Notes: generated from the letters alone by a model not told the origin. Positions 10,901 through 23,270 are shown, numbered from the stretch's first letter. The stretch: 64,000 bases of DNA from Peromyscus leucopus (GCF_004664715.2 NC_051075.1:31888504-31952503), one strand, 5' to 3'. Translations and numbers: made by a program.

Positions 10901-13714
10901 GTGTCACTTAGATTCGAAAGCAGTTCCAGGGAGAGAGTGCTTGACTAAGGCAAATATTTTTGAAATGCCAAGAAATACCGTAACTGAAAAATAGCAACTT
11001 TAACAAAACAGCAGGTATAGCAATATGATGAGAGAAGGAGGGGACTAAATCAACTGCAGGTACACTGGTGTTTTCCTTACCGGAGTATAGAAGAAAACAA
11101 CAGCTGCTGGAGCTGGGCAAGAGGAGGTGGAAAACATTAATAGCATGCTTCTGCAAGGACAGGAATGGTTCCGTACCCAAAAAAAAGTAATCATTGATTT
11201 TTCCCATGGGTCTTTAGTTAATATGAGAAACAGTATGTTTCAACAGTTCATATTTAAAACTGAATAATACATGTAGCAGGTCCAATTCCTGATAGGGTTT
11301 GAGAGGAAGTTATTGAAAACAAATCAGAGAAAGAAAGTGCATCATGGTTTGAGGTTTTTGAGTATATTTAAGGCATGGAAAGAGACTGAGTACCTCCACA
11401 CTAACAGGAGACACAGTAGAGATGGCTAATAGCTGGTAGGAAAGGGGATGGGAAAACAGGTTGCAAGATATCTGAGGGCTTCTGGTTCTCTTCGCAGTAA
11501 GATTCAAAACCAACTAACGATGATGTGGTACAGGTGGAGAAAATACAGTCTATAATCTTGTTTGGCTAAGCAGGGAAGTGAGATAACCATCCACTCATGC
11601 TGACTGCTATTCAAGTATAGAGACACCATTTGTGTGGCTCACTTCACATTAGGCTGTGCTGCAGAACTAGCACCAACAAGATCGATCTCGCCCAGAAATA
11701 GTAAAATGTCACTGTTGAACGATTTCTAAAGTTCAACAAAGACAAAGGGCACAGTGTGGGTACGTATACCTGTTTTAATACCCAGCACATATTAGGAATC
11801 CTGTAACTACTATACTGCTTCCTCCTAGCCTGTTATTCTACTTTCTGGAACTGTAACAAATATGTGACATCACCAACTAATAAGGCGGGAAGGTCTTCTT
11901 TGGCTCATAGATCTGAAGGTTTAGTCTACAGTTGGTTGGCACTGTTTTGTTTGGGACTGGGGTAGGAGAATGCATCATGGAAGGAACACACGGCAAAGAC
12001 AACCTATCTTACGACAAAAAAGAAACAAATGAGGAAGACGATCGAGTGGGGTTGCACTGTGTCCTCCAGGATTAAGCTCTCAATGATCTCAGACCTTCTA
12101 GGCCTCACCTGCCAAGGTAGAAACCTATTTTCAGAGCACCAACCTGAGAAGGAAGCCTTTAACACAAGCAATTCTGGGTCCAAACTGTAGCATATCATTT
12201 CCTCTGTAAAGGGAGTTTTCCAACCCCTTACTAGCCAGAAGGACCAATAAGACCTTCTTCTGTTAAAGATGATTTAAAAAGAGCTAAGAACACAATAAAA
12301 GCAGTGTTTTAATCTTTCTATCAATTTTCAACTTCTTTTCCTACTTTACCTTAGAGCTACTTCTCTCCTACCACATCCTTCCTTTCTCTCCTTCACTCCT
12401 GGTCAAATGTGCTTGGTATATTGACTGGGATTTTAATTTCCTTACTTAAAACTTCAAAACCTGTTAAGAACAATGTAAAATTTGATGACACATGATTATA
12501 AATTCAAGTTAATTGCTTTTAACTTGGTGGCTGCTAAATTCCTTAGTTTTGAGGGAGTAAGTTGTGTTTCCCACATGAAGCTCCTGATACACCTGATGTT
12601 TACTTCCACTCCAACGTTAGATTATAAATCACCAACACACTTTAGTCTTATTATTTATGACTTTTTAACTGCTATGGTTTTACATCCTAAAAGGTTTTAC
12701 AACAATAGAACTTAAGTTTTTTTCATCTGCAAACTTCTATCTCCACGAGTATAACAAAGCTTCTCCAAGTACAGGAGGAAAGCAGCCAAAGACCAAATTT
12801 GATCCAAAAAAACCTAGAATTTATCAACCTTTTAGGACATTGATAGCCTCAGGAAATCAAATAAGAACATAGAAGCACTTTAGGGAAATGACTGAGGCAG
12901 AAAGAAACAGTTTTCTTTTTCCTTTTTTCCAATTTCAAAAACTTCACTTCAAAACGTTCCACAAAAAATTTCCAGAACAAAAATGAAAGGATTTTAATAA
13001 TACATATAATATGTAACTACCATATTTGTGACTACAGCTTTGGAATTCAGAGAAAAAGCTTTAAAAATACAATACATGTCAAAGAATAATTCTAGGCAAA
13101 ATGAAAATGCTGAAGAAACTGTTCATAAAGACTTTGGGGCCTAGAGAAGTTAACAGTGAGACAGCTGCTAGAAGGAAGATTAACAGTGTGTTAAAATGGT
13201 TGGGAAATAATGTTTCTGTACATAAAGATAAAGAGAAAAGGAATTGCTCTCGACCCAAGCTAACTCTCTATCTTAGGGAGTGACAATAACAAGGACCATT
13301 AAAAAAGAAAGAAAGAAAAGTAAAATTTGTTCTTTCATTCATTGAGCTAATAATTACTGACTGTTTGCCACAGTTTCTCTTGTGCCAGTTTCTCTTATAG
13401 CTCCTGAAAAACTACAGGTGAACCTAGAAAGTGAGGCCATAAATTTTGGGAAGAGGTTTAATAAGAGTGGACAAGTAAATGAATACTCCTTCAGATGGCA
13501 TGCTTCATGCAGATTGTGCAGCGGTGACGACTAGAGGGTACTAATTAAATTAAATTGAAAAGGGTTGTCAAGGAAACCATTTTCGGCAATGTCATGTTGA
13601 TGGAATCCTGAATGAATAGAAAGGATGATGTGAAGATCTGAGGTCAGTACTCTAGAAATGCAACCAAAATATCAGTGATCACAAAGCAGGAGTGGAAATG
13701 CAGTAACTGTCTAT
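10901..13714. other. Unrecognised DNA, possibly still ERV-derived at the left
   Basis: No gene identified. At 11850-12000 'ctttggctcatagatctgaagg' style wording weakly resembles an old dispersed repeat. Frames at 10908-11207 (minus, 99 aa) and 12482-12715 (plus, 77 aa) have no recognisable domains. Confidence 0.4.
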
Positions 13715-13980
13715 TGCTTCGGAAAAACAAAAATCACACACAAACTAACCGTGCTTAAACAGAACACATTTATCATCCCACAGCTTCCCTGAATCAGAAT
13801 CTGGACCCATGCTCAGTGAGTCTCCCATCTCAGTCTCTCTGAAAACTGTAAGCAATTATCTCTTGCAGCGAGCAGTCCTCTCAGAGTTTTACCATTGGAA
13901 TCTGCTTCCAAGCCTGTTTCCTGCTAATAGCACAGTCAGTTCCCTGTGGCATGGTGGCCCGTTGGCCTCATTCCCTAGCT
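13715..13980 (+). repeat. Weak ancient interspersed repeat
   Basis: The pattern 'aaactaaccgtgcttaaacag...acatttatcatcccacagctt' resembles an ancient mammalian repeat with a conserved 'gtggcttaaacaac...tttattatctcacagttct' phrase. Divergence is high and the family is not assigned. Confidence 0.35.
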
Positions 13981-14012
13981 ATATGTATGTCTCATCTCCG
14001 TCTCCATTGCCT

Positions 14013-14165
14013 CTACTGGATATGCCTCCCCATGGGAGGCCTTGCCTTCTTGTAAGGGGGAGTGGGTTGTGGGGGAAGGCTGGAGGGGTGGGAGGAGGGA
14101 AGAGGGGAATCATTGATTGGTGTGTAAAATGAATGAAAGAATTTTCTTAATAATAATAAAAAAGA
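14013..14165 (+). mobile_element. 5'-truncated L1, extreme 3' end
   Basis: 'gcctccccatgggaggccttgcc', then a G-rich tract with gggagtgggttg, then 'gtgtgtaaaatgaatgaaa', then A/T-rich tail matches the end of the long L1 at 61240-61380 (ccccatgggaggtcttacct... tatgtaaaatgaataaaa). Only about 150 bp of 3' UTR is present. No convincing target duplication was found. Confidence 0.8.
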
Positions 14166-16704
14166 ATATGTCACAACATAGCAAGAAATTTTACTAAAAT
14201 CAAACAAACACTGCTCCCAGTGAAAAAGAGGATGAGGTAGATATGGGGGATTTTTTTGTAACTCCCCTCAGAGGAAATGTTCTCCCACTGTTATGTATTT
14301 AGAGGTAGTCGAGAGGGGGCAAGTTCCTACAAAGAGTGTGAATACCAGAAGTGTGCATTAATGGGGGTAATTTAGAACTAACCTTCTATATCTACCACAG
14401 GCATTCAAAGAGAAGGACATGACGTTGTGGTAAGAAAGGAATCTAGTCAAATAGCAGTGGGATGGGTCTGGATGTAGCTCATTTCCTTCTAAGGTAATTT
14501 GCCCAGTATACAGACAGTCCTAAGAGAGAACACTGCTCAACTATTACAATCTTAACTGAACTTACTCCAACAGTGTTTCCATTTTGCTCAATATTTATTA
14601 AACACTAATCACTTCCATATTCAAAATATTAATTATTTCAGAGGCGGTAGAATTCTCCCTTTTGTTCTTTTGAGTACCAACTTTTTTCTTTCATTTGTCC
14701 TCCAAGAAGACTAAAGGAATAAAATAAGATATCCTCCAGTAGACCTAAGCTTAGTAAAGCAGGTAAGCTGAAGGTGAGAGTTAGTCCACCCATACTTTAG
14801 TCAACAGGAAAATAAGTGAAATAATTTAGAATTCTGCCATATCCAAAAAATTTGAAAGTGACAGATGCCAAATGATCAGCTTTGAATGAGTCGTTTATCT
14901 TCAGTGAGACTCAGTTTATTTGTGTATGAAACAGATATTAAAATAGTGATAATATTAACTTCCACTCTAAAGGATGGATGGAGAATGGCGATATGTGCAT
15001 GGCACTTTGTAAACTTTTTAAGACTGAGTGTGTATTTTTGAGAAGCTATATTTAATTCAAATAAATTGGTAAGTGATATGCTTAGGAGGTTTTAACAGGT
15101 TTGGGATATCATTACTCATTTCTCTCCTGTACGGGAAGAGGAAGAACATGCTGACCTAGTTTCCTTCAGTTCTCACTACTCTTAAATTTGAAGTCTATTC
15201 CTTACACTTTCCCCTCATTGTTTATGCCATGGAGTGACTGCAAACTGACACCATCTCGGAAACTGAAAAATCTTAGAAGATTCATTTGTTTACTAAATCA
15301 TGGTGAAATAAAAGACTGCCTAAGAGTTAACATGAGAATGAAAGCAAGGGGAAATGTGGTATGCATTGGAAGTGCCATAATAAAAGGAGCACTCACATTT
15401 TATTAGAAGAAAATGGTTCTTCACTTAAAACAGTTGCATGTCCTTCCACAATTACAGAAGCTGAAATATAACTATAATATACAGCCACAGGTAAGATTTC
15501 CATCTTTATGTGACATGAAAAATGTATCAAGCCAAGACTTCCCCATAAACAAAATTGCTTTCTTCAACTCATACTTTAATGCAAGGTATCAATCATGTGG
15601 TAGATTTTATTACTCAGAATTTAGCTTTGTTTTTTGACAGATTGCTGGCATTCAGCTTGAAGTACAATTGTATATCATCCCTATTATATACACATCTGAA
15701 TTTGTGAAACCTTTTGTATTTTAAAAAGAGTATTATAAATGGACAGGCATACCCAGTGAAGCAGAATTAGTTTGACATCGACTGTTTTAACTCAATGGTG
15801 TGGCTTTGAGAACATGTCATTATTTATTCACAGTAGGTCTGAGGCTGCAAGTTTTATACAACACATAAGGAAATAGCAGTGTCTTATAACTAAATGAAGG
15901 ATCCTTCTATTTTCACGTCCTTGTTTTCTTTTCTCTTTCACAGTCTTCTGTTTGTAAAAATAAACAGGGTCAATCTGAACAAAAAAATGCAATAACTATA
16001 CAAATACAGTACCCTGGCTGGACCCCACGTTTACAGAATGCATATTCATAGATGACATAAAGACCACCAAGGATACTTTTGTAAAAACAGACCCATGTCT
16101 TCTAGGGAAATCTGGAGGTAGTGACAACTCTGCTCATGCTGCTCATGGTCAGGTTGAAGGAGCTATAATGACCCATCTCATTCTGCCTGCCAGGAATTTA
16201 GTATTCCACGGGCACACAAGTACATAGCAGCAATGCATATTAAAATGGAGATATAAACCCATGAAATGAAGAGTTCACAGCTAAAACTGCCATAAAATTC
16301 ACAGTCTATTTCTAGGTGGGCAAAGTGTAAAGAGTTTCTAGTACTGCTCTTTACAGGGCCAAATTGGGAATGATATTTGCTGAAGTTGTGGCAGATACGG
16401 AATCCTACTGGATTCCAGCTGCCTATGAATAAGGAGAATACTTTAAAAACCTTTTAACCTATCTGTGATGAAAAATACATGCTGGTTTAAAAGTCCCTTA
16501 GAACTTTAAATTAGCCAGTGCAGCACATCGGCGGCATGGCCCAGTACTCCGAAAAACATCAAATGCTTGGATGAAAATAAGCTCTGTGGTTCAAAAAGAA
16601 AAAAAATAATAAAATAAAGCCCTTAGCTGAGCCACTTGTGAGGCTGTCCTTCTCCTCAACAAAATGCTGAACTTCCAAGGTTGCCTCTCTGTCATTTGTC
16701 TGGC

Positions 16705-16740
<36 letters not shown>

Positions 16741-16972
16741 TTACCGAAAATAAAGGATAAAAGCCTGATCCCCAAAGCAATCAAATTTAACTTGGACGAG
16801 TAACTAAGAACCACATTCAAATCCTTAGAAGTGGAGATAGGGTTGGATAGCTCATCTCTGAGTAATCCCTACTTATATGTGCTTATATAGATGAGACTTA
16901 TTTCTTTGATTTTCTTTTAATACTCTTTTAACAATGCTAAAATGGAATAATAGTGGCTAAAACACACTTCAT
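14166..16972. other. Unrecognised DNA with one poly-T tract
   Basis: No gene supported. A pure T-run of about 29 bases lies at 16711-16739. At 16505-16572 there is a small CpG-containing patch with a short open stretch ending in a stop; I cannot identify it. The frames at 15188-15406 and 15413-15637 lack any motif. Confidence 0.4.
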
Positions 16973-17439
16973 TGTAGACGAATTTCAAAACAGTCTTATT
17001 AAATAAGAAACACAGAGCCAAATACAGAAGCAATAGCCAAAGAGATCAGAGCAACAGCCATGACTAGCCTTAGCTTACCACCAGCAGTAGGTTCCACAGA
17101 GAGAGCTTCTTCCCGTCTAACCGGTGTTTTTATTGCCTTCCTGTTGTGCCTTCTCACTGGCTCTAAGCCCAGCCACATGACTTCCTCATCACTGCCTGTC
17201 TATACAGACCTCCAGGTCTCTATGGTTGGTACTGGGATTAAAGGCTCTTGTCACCATGTTTGGCTGTGTCCTTGACCACACAGAGACTCTGCCTGCCATG
17301 TGATCGAATTAAGGGCGTGTGCTACCACCACCTACCTGACTTGTGTTTTATGGCTATTTGACCTCTAATCTCCAGGGAACTTTATTTATTAATATACAAA
17401 TAAAATATCACATTTCAGCACAAATAAAATATCACCACA
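16973..17439 (-). mobile_element. Solo LTR, same family as 34874, imperfect TSD
   Basis: This 467-bp segment begins tgtagacgaattt and ends atatcaccaca on the plus strand. It aligns along its whole length with the LTR at 34874-35343, including 'attgccttcctgtt', 'gctctaagcccagccacat' and the repeated 'caaataaaat' end. Flanks cttcat (16967-16972) and ctttat (17440-17445) match at 5 of 6 positions. It contains two antisense B1-head-like modules. Confidence 0.8.
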
Positions 17440-17582
17440 CTTTATTGTGTTCCCAGTGTGGCCTTGAATTCACAGAGATCTGAAAGAATCTCTGCCTCCC
17501 AAATGCTAGGATTAAAGGCATGTACTACCACTTTCTGGCCTCTATGTTTAATATAATGGCTGGCTTTGTCCTCTGATCTCCA

Positions 17583-17599
17583 TGCAAGCTTTATTTATT
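17583..17599 (+). repeat. L1 target-site duplication, left copy (17 bp)
   Basis: tgcaagctttatttatt. It is identical to 19212-19228 and lies next to the A/T-rich L1 tail. Confidence 0.9.
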
Positions 17600-19211
17600 T
17601 ATTTTTTATTTATTTTTATTTATTTTACAATACTATTCAGTTCTACATAATAGCCACAGATTCCCTTGTTCTCTCCCTTCCTACCCCCCTCCCCTTCCCC
17701 CCAGCCCACCCCCCATTTCCACCTCCTCCAGATCAAGGTCTCCCCTGAGGACTGGGATCGACCTGATAGACTCAGTCCAGGCAGGTCCAGTCCCCTCCTC
17801 CCAGATTGAGCCAAGCGTCCCTGCATAAGTCCCAGGTTTCAAACAGCTATCTCATGCAACGAGCCCAGGACCTGGTACCACTGCCTAGATGCCTCCCAAA
17901 CAGATCAAGCCAATCGACTGTCTCACCTATTCAGAGGGCCTGATCCAGTTGGGGGCCCCTCAGCCTTTGGTTCATAGTTCATGTGTTTCCATTCATTTGG
18001 TTATTTGTCCCTGTGCTTTATCCAACCTTCGTTTCAACAATTCTCGCTCATATACACCCTCCTCTTTCTCACTAATTAGACTCCCAGCGCTCCACTAGGG
18101 GCCTAGCCATGGACGTCTGCATCCAGATTCCTCAGTCCTTGGATGGGGTTTATGGCACAACTATTAGGGTGTTTGGCCATCCCATCACCAGAGTAGGTCA
18201 GTCTCGGCTGTCTCTCGACCATTGCCAGCAGTCTATTGTGGGGGTATCTTTGTGGATTTCTGTGGGTCTCTTTAGCTCTTTGTTTCTTCCTTTTCTCATG
18301 TGGTCTTCATTTACCATGGTCTCCTATTCCTTGTTCTCCCTCTGTTCTTGATCCAGCTAGGATCTCCTGCTCTCTTTCCCTCGACCCTCGCCCTTCATTG
18401 CTCCCACTCATGTCCAGGCTTTTCATGTAGAGGACTGATATCCAGAATATATAAGGAACTCAAGAAATTAGACATCAAAATGACCAACAGTCCAATTGAG
18501 AAATGGGCTTTAGAACTAAACAGAGAATTCTCAACAGAGGAAACTCAAATGGCTGAAAGACATTTAAGGAATTGCTCAACATCCCTAATCATCAGGGAAA
18601 TGCAAATCAAAACAACTCTGAGATACCATCTTACGCCTGTCAGAATGGGTAAGATCAAAAACACTGAAGACACTTTACGCTGGAGAGGATGTGGAACTAG
18701 GGGAACTCTCCTCCACTGCTAGTGGGAATGCAAGTTTGTACAACCACTTTGGAAATCAATATGGCACTTTCTTAGAAAATTGGGAATCAGTCTCCCCCAA
18801 GATCCAGCTATATCACTCCTGGGCATATACCCAAGAAATGCTCAATCATACCACAAGAGCACTTGCTCATCTATGTTCATATCAGCATTGTTTGTAATAG
18901 CCAAAACCTGGAAACAACCTAGATGCCCTTCAACTGAAGAATGGATAAAAAAATTGTGGCACATATACACAATGGAATACTACTCAGCAGAGAAAAACAA
19001 TGACATCATACGGTTTGCAGGCAAATGGATGGATCTAGAAAAAATCATCCTGAGTGAGGTAACCCAGACTCAGAAAGACAAATATGGTATGTACTCACTC
19101 ATAGGAAGATGCTAGATGTGGAACAAGGATGACTGGACTGTTACTCAAATCACCAGTGAGGCTACCTGGAAAACGGGACCCCAAGAAAGACACCGAGAAA
19201 TGGATGAAATC
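17600..19211 (-). mobile_element. L1 with 5' inversion (twin priming)
   Basis: 17600-18430 is L1 3' UTR read on the minus strand, ending in an A-rich tail at the left. 18431-19211 is the end of L1 ORF2 plus the start of the 3' UTR, read on the plus strand. The inverted piece ends '...gatgaaatct' and the other piece begins (minus strand) 'ctacatgaaaagcctgg'; in related L1s these words are adjacent. So the two parts are contiguous in the parent RNA with about 2 bases of overlap. With the 17-bp duplication, this is the signature of twin-primed reverse transcription: one insertion, not two. Confidence 0.9.
18431..19115 (+). pseudogene. L1 ORF2 C-terminal fragment (inverted segment)
   Basis: This encodes the end of L1 ORF2p, the region after the reverse transcriptase that includes the cysteine-rich C-terminus. 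Recognisable stretches include '[12 protein letters not shown]', 'PRCPSTEEWIKKLWHIYT' and 'MEYYSAEKN', ending at the stop codon 19113-19115. The reading passes through three frames (breaks near 18690-18780), so at least two frameshifts have accumulated. Endonuclease and reverse transcriptase domains are absent. It cannot be functional. Confidence 0.85.
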
Positions 19212-19228
19212 TGCAAGCTTTATTTATT
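19212..19228 (+). repeat. L1 target-site duplication, right copy (17 bp)
   Basis: tgcaagctttatttatt, identical to 17583-17599. It abuts the inverted segment directly, as expected for the 5' side of a twin-primed insertion. Confidence 0.9.
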
Positions 19229-19253
19229 AGAGCACAAATAAAATATCACCACA

Positions 19254-20519
19254 CAAACATAATCAATAAATATTTGCATATTAAATTAAAAAACCTTTTT
19301 AAAAGATTATATACCACCATCACTAGCTTTCATAGAAGAGACACAAGGATGCTCGTTATATGCAAATCAGTTAAATTTAATGAAAAAAAATCAGAGCCAA
19401 GGATAAAAACCACTTAAGAGGATAGAAGCAGAATCAGCTCAATCTTTCAGGAAAATTCCTTGTCATTCTCTTCTAGGTCCACTGGATGTAGAACTGTGTG
19501 GAGAGACATTTTGGAGTCAAAAGTCTAAGTGAAAAATGATGAAAATCTGAAGTATATGGAAATGGAGACAAGATGCCTGATTGATGTAATGAAAATGATA
19601 TTGAAGCAGAAGTCATAAGCATTTGAGATTAACTGGAGGTGATACAGCAGGGAACAAGAGGGAAGTGTGAGGGAGACAGGACCACTAGTGTGGGGAAATA
19701 GGTGTGGGATGGTTCCACTTAATTAAACAGCTAGCTCTAAAGAATGCATAGTTTTCAATGGGAAATAAACCTAGTTTAGAATATTTATTATTAGCTTATT
19801 ACAATTGAAATAAACTTAGTTGAGAATAGATAAGTTTGATACTGTAACAGAACTTTCACAGAGTGAAGGGAGCAAGTGAAATTCTAAATAAATAGGTATT
19901 ATCTGATATGAGAAGTCACGTCAAGAACTGATAATAAGTCAGAACCCTGGGAAATTTCAGTTTCAGTTTCAGTCAGGCAAAGTCTTCCTCTCTCCAAGTG
20001 TTTACAAATGATTGATCAGCATATATAAAAATCTAGCAACTGCGAATTCCTCCCACAGGATGTTTATAGCCTAAGACTACACACCTGTAAACACCCCCCA
20101 CTGAGACGAGCCAACTGCTCCCCTCTGCTGTGTGTAATAAACAAGATGGGGTTCCAGGTTGCTCTGAGAGTTGGTACATCCTCATCAGAGTGCATACCAC
20201 ACCTGACCCCAGACATATTCTGTGTCTATTGTTTCTTTTGTGTTTGTCCTTCTTTTATTCCCTTGCCATCCTGGTCAGGGTTCTAGAGCCAAGCCACACA
20301 CACAATGCAGCAACATAGAGTTACACATTGGATTTCTTTAAAATATAGGTCTGAGGCACAGAAAAGGGAGACTGGATTTTCAAATGATAGATCAAAACAG
20401 GCGTGCTGATAAATTTACCCAAGGAAGGTGCTGAGACAATGAATGCCCCTGTTTTAGATTTGGGGGAACTGACTCACATTATAATGACACTGTGCATTGC
20501 AGCCAGACCATCCACACTT
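19254..20519. other. Mostly unrecognised; possible LTR at 19900-20320
   Basis: No gene. Between about 19900 and 20320 there is LTR-like organisation: a TTTCAG triplication near 19965, 'atataaaa' near 20025, AATAAA near 20136, and a T/C-rich segment ending 'ccacacacacaatgcag'. No target duplication or certain ends were found, so this is only a candidate. Confidence 0.35.
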
Positions 20520-20534
20520 GAATTCTTCTAATTA

Positions 20535-20541
20535 TTTTCTT

Positions 20542-20574
<33 letters not shown>

Positions 20575-20721
20575 GTTTTTCGAGACAGGGTTTCTCTGTG
20601 TAGCTTTGCGCCTTTTTCTGGAATTCACTTGGTAGCCCAGGCTGGCCTTGAACTCACAGAGATCTGCCTGGCTTTGCCTCCCGAGTGCTGGGATTAAAGG
20701 CGTGTGCCACCACCGCCCGGC
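20535..20721 (-). mobile_element. B1 SINE, full length, 15-bp TSD
   Basis: The antisense B1 is complete from its gccgggcggtggtgg head to an A-tail of about 29, seen as poly-T at 20546-20574. The target duplication gaattcttctaatta is perfect at 20520-20534 and 20722-20736. The right half reads gcgcaaagctacacagagaaa in sense, the cricetid-type variant. High intactness suggests a comparatively recent insertion. Confidence 0.97.
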
Positions 20722-20736
20722 GAATTCTTCTAATTA

Positions 20737-21932
20737 CCACATAGGTATTGAAAAAAATTCTCAACTTGTCTATGATTCCATATTCTCATAAATAGAGTAG
20801 TCAATAACACTAACTACTTGATGCTAGTTAATACTCTTTTTGAAACATTATGTGCCAAATTTAGAATATGGCCAATCACTCAGTGATCATGTAATAAATA
20901 TTATATATTTCAGTCATGAGAATGGGTGTTCATACTATAAAAATGCACTGCTCTTCCTTTTCCTTGAGAGCTTCAATTTAGAAAAGAAATACAAATATCC
21001 ATATAAAAATAGCAATGCTAAGATTGCTAGCATCTAAAAGAGGCGTTCTTAAGAAGGGAGTGCTGGGATTTGTGGGTGTTGTTAACAATGAAGAAATTAT
21101 GTCACACATCAAGTTGGACAATGACAATCACCAGGACTTGTCATTGGGTTCAAAAACTATTGGATTCAGTGTGAAAACCCCAAAACATGTTAGTAAACAC
21201 AATAGTGCCTTATAAATGATTTTGTGAAAGCTCAGATCCACCATTAAGTATTATTTCTAATACAATACAAAAAAAATGCAGTTCAAAATAAGGAAAATCG
21301 TGATGCAAGCTAAGGCTCTGAATGTAGACCTGAAAGTCTTGCACTCAGGAGGCTAAATTAGAGCATTAGAAGTTCAGGACCAGCATGGAATATGTAATCA
21401 GAACCAGAAATAAATAAAACAAAGCAACAGCCTAAAATTAAGTGTATTCATAGTCAGATGCAACTGGGATGTAGGTATAAACACAAGTACAAATATAAAT
21501 TTAAGTTAAAGTTGTGAACTAAAGTATCTACCCTACATTCTAGGACTTTTCTCTACTCCCTTCCCACATCAGCTTTCTAAAGAATAAGATAACATGTTTC
21601 TCCAATAATTTAGATTCATTCAAATCCACTAAAACTTTCCAATACATTTCAAATATTAAAATGAAATAAATATTTTAAAATCTGGGGAAGGTGAACAAAG
21701 ACAAATCAAATTTAAGTTCAATAACAATTCAAATTTTTTACTATCTACTTTTTGTATCGTATGATGTTCTTGAGATATATTTTAGTCCATTTAATATTGT
21801 AGGTCACAGAGAAAGGAAACAAATCTATAATTAGTGGAGCTTTCAAAACTTTGCCTCTGTTGCTTTCTGACACACCTACTGCCATGTGAATAAAAAATGT
21901 ACAGGACAAACTAAATAAACTATATAGAAACT
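20737..21932. other. AT-rich unrecognised DNA
   Basis: No gene. Around 21335-21425 'cactcaggaggctaaattagagcattagaagttcagg' is a degenerate 7SL/B1-like or proto-B1 remnant followed by an A-rich end. The rest shows nothing I recognise. Confidence 0.4.
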
Positions 21933-22194
21933 TGGCTGTGGAATAATCCCTCCGTACATTATGAAGATATGTGACTGTGACTGGTTTAATAAATAAGCTG
22001 ACTGGCCAAGAGCTGAACAAGATAAAGTTAGACAAAAGAGCCTGACTAAGAGAACGCTGGGAGGAAGAAGGATGGAGTCAAAAGTTGTCAATCAGACACA
22101 GAAGAAGCAGGAGATGAACATGGCATGCTAAAAAAGGTACTGCAATGTGGCAGAGTGTAAATAGGGAATATGGGTTCACTTCAAAAGTAAGAGC
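21933..22194 (+). mobile_element. Truncated mys-like LTR
   Basis: It starts tggctgtggaataatcc and shares with the LTR at 8024 the order 'tgtggaataatc', 'gaagatatgtgactgtgactggtttaataaa', 'agctgactggccaagagctgaac', 'gggaggaagaaggatggagtc' and 'aagtaagagcta'. The 3' third is missing; a B1 takes over at about 22195. Confidence 0.6.
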
Positions 22195-22343
22195 TAAGCA
22201 GTAATAATCCCAGCACTTGGAAGGCAAAGACAGGCAGACCTCTGTGAGTTTGAGGCCAGCCTGATCTACAGAATGAATTCCAGAAGAGTCAAGACTACAC
22301 AGAGAAACTCTGTCTCTCAAAGACTCAAAAAAAAAAAAACCTT
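22195..22343 (+). mobile_element. B1 SINE, older copy
   Basis: The B1 body is recognisable ('taatcccagcacttgg', 'gtttgaggccagcctg', 'ctacacagagaaactctgtctc') and followed by an A-run. The head is shortened and several substitutions are present. No clear target duplication. Confidence 0.85.
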
Positions 22344-22980
22344 ACTTTACTAGGTAACATAAAAGAATCAATTACGTACAATGCTTTGAGATGAATTTAC
22401 AATGAATTATTTTCATACTATAATTTTACTGAACTTCTCTCTAATTAATTAAAAATCTCATCAGGAGATAACCTTTACTTTGACACAGCATCTTAGAAAT
22501 GTATTTCTGAAACTGCACTCTTCTTACATTCTCATTTTAAGTAAGAAAGATTAGACTAGAAATGAAAAGATTGAATTAATTAGTCAACAATGATTAATTA
22601 GACATTGATTGAAAGTGAGATTTTAATTCTTTTCATTTCCTTGGCTTGATGCCATATTTTGTTTATATAATGAGAATAATGTCTTCTTTGAAGTTATGAA
22701 GACTTGAAGATTCTGGCACTTCAATGCCTATATTTATCCTGATAATTGTTGGCACTGACAGCGGGCCCTGGATAATTTAGGTAGGTTTTTAAAAATAAAA
22801 TTACAGCATATTGCTAGTCTAAAATACGTTTGAAGAGGTTTGAGCATCCAAAGTAAATTATCTGTTATTTCTCTTTTAAATAGATAAGTTACATAACTTT
22901 CAGTAATGAGTTAAAAGTATTTTTTTCTGAGTTAATCTAAATTAAATTATAGTTGGAGCTTTGTCTCCCTCATTTTTTAT
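22344..22980. other. AT-rich unrecognised DNA
   Basis: I see no gene or repeat here. Confidence 0.4.
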
Positions 22981-23270
22981 TTTTTTTATTTAGGTTGATT
23001 TCATATATGTGTATATTTTAAGAAGTTTCTACTATAGTACCTTACTATATGACCCCTCAAATGGTCCTTAGTGTTAGCGGTCCCTCCCTTTATTATCTCT
23101 CTTATCCCCTCTTCACTTTCCCTTTCCACTTAATCTTCCCATCCAGTCTTTCCCCGTTTTTCTCTAACTATATTCCCCATACTTGGGAGAAGCCTCACTC
23201 CCTCTCTGTACCTAACCTCTGTGGTGATTTGAATAGTAGCATGCCTATTGAAGCTTAAAAGCTCCAGTGC
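22981..23270 (-). mobile_element. Antisense L1 3' end fragment, tentative
   Basis: T-rich start, C/T-rich body ('ctatattccccatacttggg', 'ctctctgtacctaacctctg') and 'attgaagcttaaaagctcc' resemble the antisense of a rodent L1 3' region. It abuts a sense L1 3' UTR segment. Confidence 0.4.

Larger units (their letters stand above)
17446..19253 (-). mobile_element. Truncated LTR split by an L1
   Basis: 17446-17599 ('cagtgtggccttgaattcacagag...') and 19229-19253 ('gcacaaataaaatatcaccaca') together reproduce the right part of the LTR at 4336-4820 and the common LTR end. The two parts are separated only by the L1 insertion and its duplicated target. The left half of this LTR is missing; the segment starts directly after the neighbouring LTR's target duplication. 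Confidence 0.65.

Noticed and set aside
13809..14132. 107-aa plus-strand frame
   Set aside because: It runs from a weak ancient repeat into an L1 3' UTR G-rich tract; no coherent protein.
18300..19115. 140-aa and 111-aa frames as a host gene
   Set aside because: They are frame-shifted pieces of L1 ORF2 C-terminus and the antisense L1 3' UTR.
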